Origin: Bryoerythrophyllum caledonicum
Lineage: Eukaryota; Streptophyta; Bryopsida; Pottiales; Pottiaceae
DNA: 64,000 nt
Direction: 5' to 3'
Assembly (NCBI GenBank): GCA_963971425.1
Contig: OZ020516.1
Location: forward strand, 35,204,199 to 35,268,198
Part shown: in pieces, positions 55,506-64,000 of the stretch
How positions within the stretch are numbered: the stretch's first letter is position 1
Layout: every line of letters starts with the position of its first letter
Notes under the pieces: generated by a model
What the model saw: the letters and a program-made list of their open reading frames with translations, nothing else
Databases searched by the model: none
Told to the model about the DNA's origin: nothing
Translations under genes and position numbers: made by a program

Positions 55506-58500
55506 CTATCTGGGCCCGGTGAGCTCCAGGGCCTGCATGAAAGAGGAGCTGGAGTCGAGATTCCATCCGGCTGGAAGACGAGGCATGTAGAGCGCTTCTT
55601 GGTTGCGGATCACCTCCAGCTTCTCCCACTCTTCCCAACGCTCTTCAAGGCCGTTCCCTTCCAGCATCAGCACCACTTCGCTCATCTTGGGCCTGGTTGA
55701 GGGCGAGTTTTGTGTGCATAGAAGTGCCACCTGGGTTTCCCACACCGCCCATTTCAAACTCTTTCTGCTTATGGGGGTTACGAAGAACCACTTGCAAGTG
55801 GCTTGAAAAACGATTCCCATCCTACGAAGGAAATATGTGCGGGAAATCAGATGGGGCTAGAATGAAACTCACCCGAAGTAACTCCTTTATATCCGCAATA
55901 TCGTACTCCTTCAGGTTAGGGTCTATCATAACCTCAACCTTGTCCTCCTTCACCAGTTTTTTCACCTGAAATTATGAGGGGAAAAACTTCTCATGAGCTT
56001 CAACATCCCATTGCAGGTGCACTTCCTTTTTCTTTCGTTTAGCAGGGCTGTTCACAGCATAAATGGAGCCGCTTGAAGGTCTAGCTGAAAGAGTTTTTAA
56101 AACACGAAAGCAGGGAGTGCCGAGGCATTCACCACTTCACCATCTTGACATGGCAAGAGGCCATTCTATAAGAAAGTTGCTTCCATTTTCAGAGACTCTC
56201 TTATCTACTGCGCTCTTGCCATGTCAGGATGTCCCCGCACTCCCTGGACTTCTTTCAGCGAGACATTCAAGCGGCTCCATGAACACCGGGGCTCAAATCG
56301 AATGGGACCAACTCACCCAATCCAAGAGCATCACGTCGTCGTCGTCAGCGAGGCGAGACAAGTTGACAGCGCCCTGCCCAGTGATGAGCTGCAGCAGCGT
56401 GATCCCGTAGCCGTACACGTCGGTCTTCTCCGAGGACTTGCCGGTGGACATGTACTCCGGCGCGATGTGGCCCAGCGTTCCGCGCACCGCGGTGGTGATG
56501 TGTGTGTTCTTGAAGTCCACCGGCTTGGCCAGCCCGAAGTCCCCCACCACGGCCTCGAAGTCGTCGTCCAGAAGAATGTTGTCCGCTTTCACGTCGCGGT
56601 GGATGATCTTCGGGTTGCACTGCTCGTGCAAGTACGCCAGTCCCTTGGCTGTTCCTAGCGCTATGTGCTTCCGCATTTTACTGTTCAATGCAGGATCCCC
56701 GTTGGGCTCTGCCATTTACAGACCAAGCGTCAGATACCAAGAGTTGAGGCAAAGACACCAAGATTTTGACCTCTTTTCTAGTTTTTATTTACTAAAATCA
56801 GCCTCAAATAGCTCTCAATTTCTATAATCAGCTCCAAAAAAAAAAAAGGGCGGCTAAGATTCACGGTACAACATCACCTCACTTTCTCCCTCCACAAAGG
56901 CAGCTCAACCTCCTTCTAGACCTTAGTTTTTAGACCACCACACTCTTCTATTGCTCTAATAGTTTGTTTTATGAATGAGGGAAAGAGTAGTATTAGAATC
57001 AAAAGAGGGGTAATCAGCTCAAAGGGGAAAAAAGCGGCTACGATTCATGGTATAACATGACCTCTCTCCTTCCTTCTCACAGGTGATTGAAACTACTTGT
57101 TACATGACTTTAGAGACCACTAAGCTCTTCCATTAACTTAACTGAAGGATTCTAGTGAGACACCACCAAGCTCTTTCATTAGCTATTCAAGTGAAGAAAG
57201 TAATCTAAAGAAAGGGTATCTTGAAGAAAAACTTTTACAAAGAACTCTATTGGTCATAAAACATGCACAGGTGCTTTTTACGCCATATATAATTTATCAC
57301 AACTCCAGGCAATGTTGTTTGCAGAACACAAATCTTAATTAGAAATGTCGCTAGGAAAATTTGTGACTCCCCCGTAACATTAAAGTTGATTGTAAACTCA
57401 AGGTTGTTTTCGCATCGGTAAACAAAGACGTTGACGGAACGAGAACATACTTTTGGCTTGAAGCTGCGAAGAAACACTCAAGTTCGACATGAACGGATAG
57501 ACAAGCAAACGCTCATTCGGAGTGGTGCAAAAGCCATATAGCCGCAACAGGTTACGATGGGCAGCCATGCTGATGATTTCCACCTGATACACCCCCAAAT
57601 ATCCCAAGTCTGAAGCTGAAACACATTACAGACTGGAAAAATCATCACAATGAATAGAGTTATTTGTAAAGTGAAGCAAAGAAACCGTGAGCTTGATTAA
57701 TTTTCTTCGTTCTGATTAACAAAATCAGCCTTAACTAGCTCTCATCAATCTCTATAAAGAGGAATAAGGCGGCTGAGATTCATGGTACAACATAACCTAT
57801 CCTTCTTTTTGTTCAAAGGCAACTAAAACTACTTCTAAATTGAGTTTAGAGACCACCAAGCTCTTCCATTGATTTAATGGCTATAAAGAGTGACAAATGA
57901 GTAGAATTGTGCATCAAAAGACCAGTACCTTGTTGAAACTTTGGGTGACTTTACAAATAACTCTAGCGTCACAGTTACTCTTTAAGTGGACTTGTCAAAC
58001 AAGCAATAACTTTTCTCATAGCATTTTCTCCACTAAGCACAGAGATGCAAAACTGTCTGCTTCTAAACAGAACTTCGATCTTACCTCCGTTTGAAACTGT
58101 TGCTCATTTCCTAAGCTGCGGTCTTCTTTCAGGCGTTTGACAGCCACCGCGGTTCCATCAGTGAGCACGCCCTTGTAAACTTTCCCAAACCCGCCGCGTC
58201 CAATCTCGTTTCTGGCGCTGAAATTCTCCGTCGCATTTCGTAGCTGCGAGAATGAGAACCGCTGCAACTGCCCCAAATTCACTTGCGAATCTTCCTGCGC
58301 TGTGACCGCCACAAGAACATCACGTGGGGAGTTTTAAAAAATTGCGTGTCATATCAAACGTATCTTACTCAATCATCGACTCTTACCAGGCACATCAAAG
58401 AAGGCCTCCTTGGGATGGCGCCGACGCCAGTAGATGTAGGCGCCGATTGCGCACAGCAAAGCAACAGCACCTGCAGCTGCTCCTCCTGCAATGGCTCCTA

Positions 58501-60577
58501 CTGCATTCATCATGTGCGCTTTCATGTCAGAGGGGGGTTCGCGTGGCTCCCAGCGAAGAGAAGAGTCATAGACGACACTGGCATACCGTTTGAAGTTGAT
58601 GAAGAGCTTGGTAATGGCGGGTCGCCCGGGCATGCAATTCCAACTGGTTCGCCGCACAGCCCAGGGTTGTTCCCTTCAAAACTGCACACAAAGTGTAGAC
58701 ACCCGGTGTGAGGTCAAGTGTATGTCAGTATCAACAAACCTCGGAGAACAGGTTGACGAACCTCTGCAACATCAGTTTCAAGACAAAGCTGCTCCAGAGG
58801 GTGAACACCTTTCGTGGGAAAAGATCTTCCAAAATGATGCAAGCTAGATTGATACTGAATGTCGATAAGCTAGGTTTAGACATTGTTGGTTAAATGTTAT
58901 GTTCATAGATAGTGCTAGGCTATTCTTGTCTACGATGCCGGTTGGGAGTTGTGTTTCTTACGCGGAAGCTCCTTCGTTTTTTGCCCATGTGCTATTGGTG
59001 TAAACCCGGCCACTGAGATTATTTCTTGCTGCCTGGCTGCAATAAAAATCATTCACAGCGGTTTAGCATGCGGCTCCAGTTTTGTCTCACGACTAGTTGA
59101 GTTTTGATTGATTATATAGACGATATGACTGATGTCCCACCTACATTGACAACATGCACTGACGTCGTCCTCAGATTAAACTTGCATGTCTACCAGATTT
59201 CCACGTCGAATTCACACAAGATTGGATGAACTTACAAGTCGGTCAGATTCGGGGGCTTGGTAAGTTCTACAGGGATGGAACCTGAAAGTTTATTGTCGCT
59301 GAGCTTACTGCACATGATAGCACCGAGCAAAAGTCAGGAGTCACACCACCCAAAACACAAGACAATACAAGGATTAAGGCTCGGGAGAGGTCAAACATAC
59401 AGAAAAGTCAGACTGCTGAGGCTGCCTAACGATGCTGGGATGCTCCCATTAAGATTGTTGTCGGACAGATCCAGAAAGGTGAGAGCCGCCAAATTCCCCA
59501 GCTGCGGAGGTATAGTTCCATAGAAGTTGTTGTTGTAGAGAGTCCTGCATCAAGCACATCCCAGAGTGCTCTTAATACAGTTCTCCATTAGAAGACTAAA
59601 TCACCTCGTGTTGCTTCTATCAATAGTGTTCGAACAACTATCAATTGCTGCGATGCATGATTATGCTCCATGAAGGATTTGTAAACACAATTTGGAAATT
59701 ATAAGCACTCACTGAGCATGATTACTTACAGTGTTTCGAGGTTGGAAATATTTCCAAGTTGTGAAGATAGTGGGCCTGACAGATCGGAACTTCCAAGATC
59801 TCTGCAATCAACACCTCATACAACTTCAGATATGGAAACTGCTGCACATGGATAGGATTGACTCGGATTCAATCATGTATTGTAGTCTACTGAGTCATGG
59901 ATTTACATTCGTATGACGAATCCGGCATTATTGCACAAGACGTGGAACCAAGGGTTACTCCCACAAGGATCAGCATCGGCCGCCCAATTCGTCAGCTTCT
60001 CTTCATTGCCCAATTGAACCTTCCACCCGAAGAGAATAGCTCCTGCAATCCCACTTCCAATATATCAATCACACAAAAAACGAATACCGCCCCTGATGAG
60101 AATTAAGCGCATAGAGACTAGGGTTCACGTACTAGCCATCCAGAACCTAACCACCCACTTGAGAAGCTCAAACTAAGTTCAACCAGGCTGCAACAATCGT
60201 CTCTCCAAACTAGAAACTCAATTCCGACCTAGGTCAAATTCCAACAATAATCGCTCCAACCTACAACCGAAAATCGCACTTCTAGAACGTGAAAACTGTT
60301 CCACCAGCATAAAAAATTCGACCCTAAGTCCAGAAACGAAGATCCAACCCTAGAAGGATGTATGACAGATATCCGCAAGTTCAACTAGTGCATATAATAA
60401 GATTTATACAACACTCATGGCCCTGTCAGTCCTTAATTCACCTTTCTACCCTCTCTACCTTAAAATCCTCGACTAGAAACGGAGAGAAACCAGCAGACCT
60501 TCCTCCCTGGTCGCCGAAACGGGCAGCAGCAGCAGCAGCAACAACGCCACCACCAAACCCTGGCCAGAAAGCCACAT
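55506..60577 (-). CDS. SERK-like: SERK-type LRR receptor-like kinase (LRR-RLK II), 13 exons, 614 codons
   Basis: Plasma-membrane co-receptor kinase; in other plants SERKs pair with ligand-binding receptors for steroid, peptide and immune signals. Exons, in transcript order: 60577-60499, 60042-59907, 59801-59730, 59544-59401, 59307-59236, 59036-58962, 58681-58587, 58500-58387, 58299-58085, 57583-57451, 56708-56317, 55965-55873, 55730-55506. All introns are GT-AG and all phases agree, totalling 1845 nt. Residues 1-24: signal peptide ([18 protein letters not shown]). LRR N-cap with NPWFHVLCN. About five LRRs at 73-192, mostly in 72- or 144-nt exons. [14 protein letters not shown] linker. Membrane span 227-249, then WRRR. 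FFDVPAQED juxtamembrane. Kinase: GRGGFG 296-301, K317, HRD with D417, DFG 435-437, APEY 461-464. Ends ELTGPR, the family C-terminus. The order and length (SERKs are about 600-640) leave little doubt. Exon 1 has a weaker donor (GTCTGC). Confidence 0.92.
56113..56244 (-). repeat. Imperfect hairpin in SERK intron 11
   Basis: GGGAGTGC (56113-56120) and TGACATGGCAAGAG (56146-56159) are repeated inverted at 56237-56244 and 56213-56226. The unpaired spacers are unequal (25 and 10 bases). Confidence 0.8.
56787..57865. repeat. Thrice-repeated block in SERK introns 9 and 10
   Basis: Three diverged copies of about 150 bp at about 56787-56960, 57008-57165 (both intron 10) and 57711-57865 (intron 9). Each has a AATCAGC start, CGGCTAAGATTCACGGTA-like core, ACAACATAACCT, and AGAGACCACCAAGCTCTTCC. 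The copies straddle exon 10 (57451-57583). Confidence 0.8.
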
Positions 60578-60612
60578 CCTACACCCTTCACCAGGCCCTG
60601 AAATCAGGTCGA

Positions 60613-60638
60613 TTACATCACAACGAAACCTCAGACAT
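60613..60638 (-). promoter_or_regulatory. Upstream ORF and start-stop element in the SERK leader
   Basis: If the transcript starts above 60638, its leader carries a 6-codon uORF (MSEVSL, ATG at 60638, TGA at 60618). This overlaps by one base an ATGTAA start-stop (60618-60613), 35 bases before the main ATG (60577). Such elements can lower translation of the main ORF. Confidence 0.5.
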
Positions 60639-60639
60639 C

Positions 60640-61080
60640 GTCCTCGAGTTCTAGAGAAGGCTCCGCCTGCTTCTAAAGACCAAGAGCCGAAGCATCCCGC
60701 TCCCGGCAGTCCTCCACCACGCGCAGCAGCGTGACAGCACGCGGCCAGCCCAGCACTCGACGTTAGCGGCGCCGCCCTTCCCTTACCGACAGCGAGCGAC
60801 AGACGCGATGAAGAAGATTGTGAACTACCAAATCTCGTCGTTGAAGTTCGATGCTCCGCGAAGTCCCACTTCAGACCAGCGACAGGGCAATTATTAGATT
60901 ACTTAGACCATCGTGTACAGTTAACCTTCGTCCCGAGGCTTAGCAATCGAAGTGGATGAAGACGTTTCGTCCTTGTTCTAGATCCGATCGTTGCCCTCTA
61001 GCTCTGTATTAATGATAAGATTAATGAGTGTGTTCTCAGATGTTATGATTGCAATATCATTGATTGCTATTTGTACTTAA
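60640..61080. other. Presumed SERK 5' flank
   Basis: The GC-richer part, to about 60900, should hold the leader and proximal promoter. No clear TATA box found on the minus strand. Confidence 0.4.
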
Positions 61081-61285
61081 CCCCTGAAGGAACTAGGCAA
61101 TTTTGAGGAATCTCTACTTCGTTTATAAACTACCAAGCTGAATTTTTGGAGAATGCAACCTTAGGATCTTCTTGTACACTTACATGAATTGATGTGGTAG
61201 AAATTTTGACCATACAAACTGGAAGATGATTGCAGTCCAAGTGAAGAAGATTGTTTCTTGAAACAAACACTTGGTTGTGTAGGGG
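61081..61285 (+). mobile_element. Family T-A copy 3, TTAA on both sides
   Basis: 205 bp, CCCCTGAAGG to TGTAGGGG, flanked exactly by TTAA (61077-61080 and 61286-61289). Non-coding. It lies about 0.5 kb upstream of the SERK start. Confidence 0.8.
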
Positions 61286-61289
61286 TTAA

Positions 61290-62086
61290 GACCTGAGCGC
61301 AGTAGTAGTAGACTACATTTGAAAAGGTAGAAGAAGAACAAGGACCGTTCTAAAATGGAGAATTTCATCTAATTAGTGTTCAAGTATTGCTGAAGTTTAC
61401 TCATAGTAGAAATTAAATCCAGTGAATAACTCCATTCTGCTTCATCGCAATGGAGAAGCTTTATCCAGCTGGTAAATATTGCAGCTTCTCGGGTGAAATT
61501 TTCATTAAGTTAAAGTTACTGGCATCCAGTTTGTGTAAGAAGTACGCCATAACTTGAAGTAGCAAGTGTAACCTAGGTCCTAGACGTGATAGTGGGGACC
61601 AAAGTAGATAAGGGAGAAGAAAGATGAGGGCCCTACCAATGAGAATTTAAGCTGTGGACTCTATCAAATTATCCGAACTACCGGTACTACACGTTTTTGC
61701 TGCAAGTTGCTTGCTTTTGCTTGGTTTGCAGCTTTCTCTTCCCTGATGTAATTTCATGTGCAGGAAAGTTGGTGGCGGTTATGATTCTGTCTGGAGTGCT
61801 TTGACTTTGGGCCCAGCTCACTGATTATGGTGAGAATTCCCATACTGTAAGCAACTCTTCATGTTCTAAAATGTCCAACCGGAATAGATTTGGACGCTTT
61901 TACACCAAGCTTTGATTATGTACAGTACAATCAATGTGCTGTGTAAATATTGGGGTTGGGGACGTTTAGGGTCATTGTTGAGGATGATGAAATATATTTG
62001 TTTAGATTTAAACGAAATCAAATAGAAAGAAATAATGTGCACTTCAAAATTGTGGTTTGGGCTTCAGATGGTTTATAATTTGATTG
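61290..62086. other. Intergenic, no gene recognised
   Basis: Nothing recognisable on either strand. Confidence 0.5.
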
Positions 62087-62090
62087 TTAA

Positions 62091-62755
62091 CCCCTAAAGT
62101 CCCAAGGCATTTTCACACCAAAAATACTTCAAAACTACTCACTCTAGTGCAATGAGTAAGGAAAGAAACAGAAACCTTTATTTCCGATTTCAATCGTAGG
62201 ATCTCAATTAAGACTAGTTAATTAACATACTCACAAAATTTCATAAACTTTGACCACATGGACTAAAAGATTATAGTGTTTGAAGTAGACAAAACGGTTC
62301 ATTTTCTTCCCTACGTTGAGTGGATCAACAGACTTTGACTTAACTTGGTGTCAAAGTTTTGCACTAAGCAAGGTCTAAATTCATTACCATCATGTTACGC
62401 ATGATGTTAGTTCCTTGTATACCTATGTTTAGAGGTAGAAAAGGGATTTAGCATATTCAAAATGATTGTGCAAAGAGTGGAGGTTCAAAAATTGCCAATT
62501 CAAGTTTTCTTTTTGGTTTGATTTTTTGATCTTGATATGTTTTGGAATGAGAATTCAAACGGTCCATAAAAAGGATTACACCACAGCTTGTGATAGAAAA
62601 AGTAAAATGTAAAAATATAAAGCATCTCTAAGTTTTATGTGGAGAGGAAAAAGTCTTTTTGGTACCTACCCCAACAATGTGTGACAATGTCTAAAATGTT
62701 TGACTTGGGTTAATATGCTATTTTTTCACAAAGGCAATAATTTTTTGACAATGTC
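62091..62755 (+). repeat. Repeat family T-B copy 5, right end missing
   Basis: Begins CCCCTAAAGTCCCAAGG after TTAA (62087-62090) and stays collinear with copy 3 (CATTTTCACACCAAA, CTCTAGTGCAATGAGTAAGG, TGGAGGTTCAAAAATTGCCA) until about 62755. Confidence 0.75.
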
Positions 62756-64000
62756 ACGATCGGCGCATGGAGGCTTTTGTGTAGGTGGTTTCCGTTAAGA
62801 AACCACCTAGGGAGTTGTAAACTTACTGGAAGGTGTACAACTTAGCCCTAATTAGTGATTTGGGTTAGTGCCGTGTGACGGCTAGGTCAACGGTGGTGTC
62901 TTTTGACACCTCATTTTGGACTTGGAGTCCAAATGACCTCTACGTGTGGTTGAGGGAGACTCATCTTTCTCAAGTTGAGTCTCCCACGTGATGAGGTGAG
63001 GGTGTGTGCGCATACCGTTAGCCGCATCGTAATCATGCTATCACTCTTTAAGAGTGGCATGGACTCGACTTATTGTGATTTGTGAGTGTTTTGCACTTAT
63101 TTATTACTTGAGAAAGATTTTGGACTTGACTATTATGTAAGTTACGAGTGTTTTGTACTTGTTTGTTACTTGAGAAAGATCATGTTGCGGAAATGGATGC
63201 AACCGTGATATTATTGAACATCTAAATGGGATTTTGTGGACGTTTCTCAAAATTCTTATGTCCTTGAACTTGGAAAGAAGGTGTAGTGGTGGAGTCCCTT
63301 GAGAGAGGGAGTTCGAACTATTGGAGTTTTCCTGAAAGTACTCGGGGTTTAAACTCTAACTGTCACCTCAAAACGCTAATAGGGGTTGTACACCTGAAAG
63401 TCCACTTGTTTTTTATAAACATGGTGGTTTGGTTAACTTTGGGGTTTATTCCATAAATTATGGTCCTTTGTCAGCCAATCAACATGCTACAAGGTTAATC
63501 ATCTAGGCACAGTCACCGTCCAAACATAGATGCAAGGTGGCATTGGTGACTACAAATTACTAATTTCGTTACATTAGCTTGTTCCATGGGCGTGGCCCAT
63601 AAAATATGGAGGGTGAGAATTTCCACCCTCCAAATATTGCCACGGTATTTAAATCTCACCCTGCTTTGGTGAATAGAGAAAGACACAAGGTCCTTAAAGG
63701 ATGTTGCACCGGGTCTTTTTGGCTGACACAAGATAGCCACCCTTTATAACAGAGATTTTTAGAAAAACTCTATTGTGTCTCAACTGCAGGGTTAGGGAGT
63801 CCTAAATTTGAGATTTAAGACTGTATTTGCCACACAAGGTGACTGCTGGAGGAGGGCCAACTTTGAAAGAGGCAACAACGACATTGCGAAGGAGACGTCA
63901 AGTTGCAGGACTTGAGGCGGAGATTATCTGTCATAGATTTGGCATACATGAGTGCACAAATTTGGCAGAGTTTTTTGTAAAGCAACCGCTGGGGGCTCAA
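62756..64000. other. Intergenic with hairpins and a direct repeat
   Basis: Perfect 11-bp hairpin TAGGTGGTTTC / GAAACCACCTA (62782-62809, loop CGTTAA). A 9-bp hairpin TGGAGGGTG / CACCCTCCA at 63607-63632. A direct repeat of GAGTGTTTTG-ACTT and TACTTGAGAAAGAT near 63085 and 63146. Possibly part of an LTR, but no pair or coding region is visible. Confidence 0.5.

Noticed and set aside
55603..56827. Plus-strand ORFs across the SERK exons
   Set aside because: Antisense shadows of GC-rich kinase exons.

Overview
This window is eukaryotic nuclear DNA from a plant, probably a non-seed land plant or close relative. The evidence is one complete, many-intron SERK-type receptor kinase gene (minus strand, 55506-60577) with canonical GT-AG introns. 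It sits in AT-rich DNA that is otherwise almost entirely transposable elements. The repeat mix (a non-LTR element, a Ty3/gypsy element with a fungal-like polymerase, Tc1/mariner, CACTA, Helitron, a tRNA-derived SINE) fits a bryophyte- or fern-grade genome better than a grass or eudicot, but the lineage cannot be fixed by reading.

Layout. 1-10370: an old, stop-riddled non-LTR retrotransposon (endonuclease end, reverse transcriptase, RNase H), split by a 4973-bp TG...CA element (R1, 3498-8470) flanked by the 5-bp duplication CCGCA. 10379-10690: Helitron Rep-domain fragment. 11810-23187: non-autonomous CACTA element (18-bp CACTATAAG termini, ACA duplication) carrying a nearly pristine 9955-bp Ty3/gypsy retrotransposon (12994-22948) with two 1913-bp LTRs and three intact ORFs. 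23190-25440: decayed divergent transcription units around a GC-rich bidirectional promoter. 26330-29970: a second element (R2) whose decayed gene is related to that of R1. 30000-54500: AT-rich repeat desert with three families of small elements sharing CCCCTAAAGG...CCTTTAGGGG ends and TTAA-like flanks, a SINE with a 13-bp duplication, a Tc1 element turned into a fold-back with an assembly gap in it, a mariner remnant and an unidentified pseudogene. 55506-60577: the SERK gene. 60900-64000: more of the same repeat families.

Function. Only the SERK gene looks like a host gene. I assembled 13 exons whose phases all agree, giving 614 codons, with signal peptide, LRR N-cap, about five LRRs, membrane span, complete kinase domain and the family C-terminus. 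The gypsy element is the only mobile element that looks autonomous. The three small TTAA-flanked families and the R1/R2 pair are the best candidates for something undescribed.
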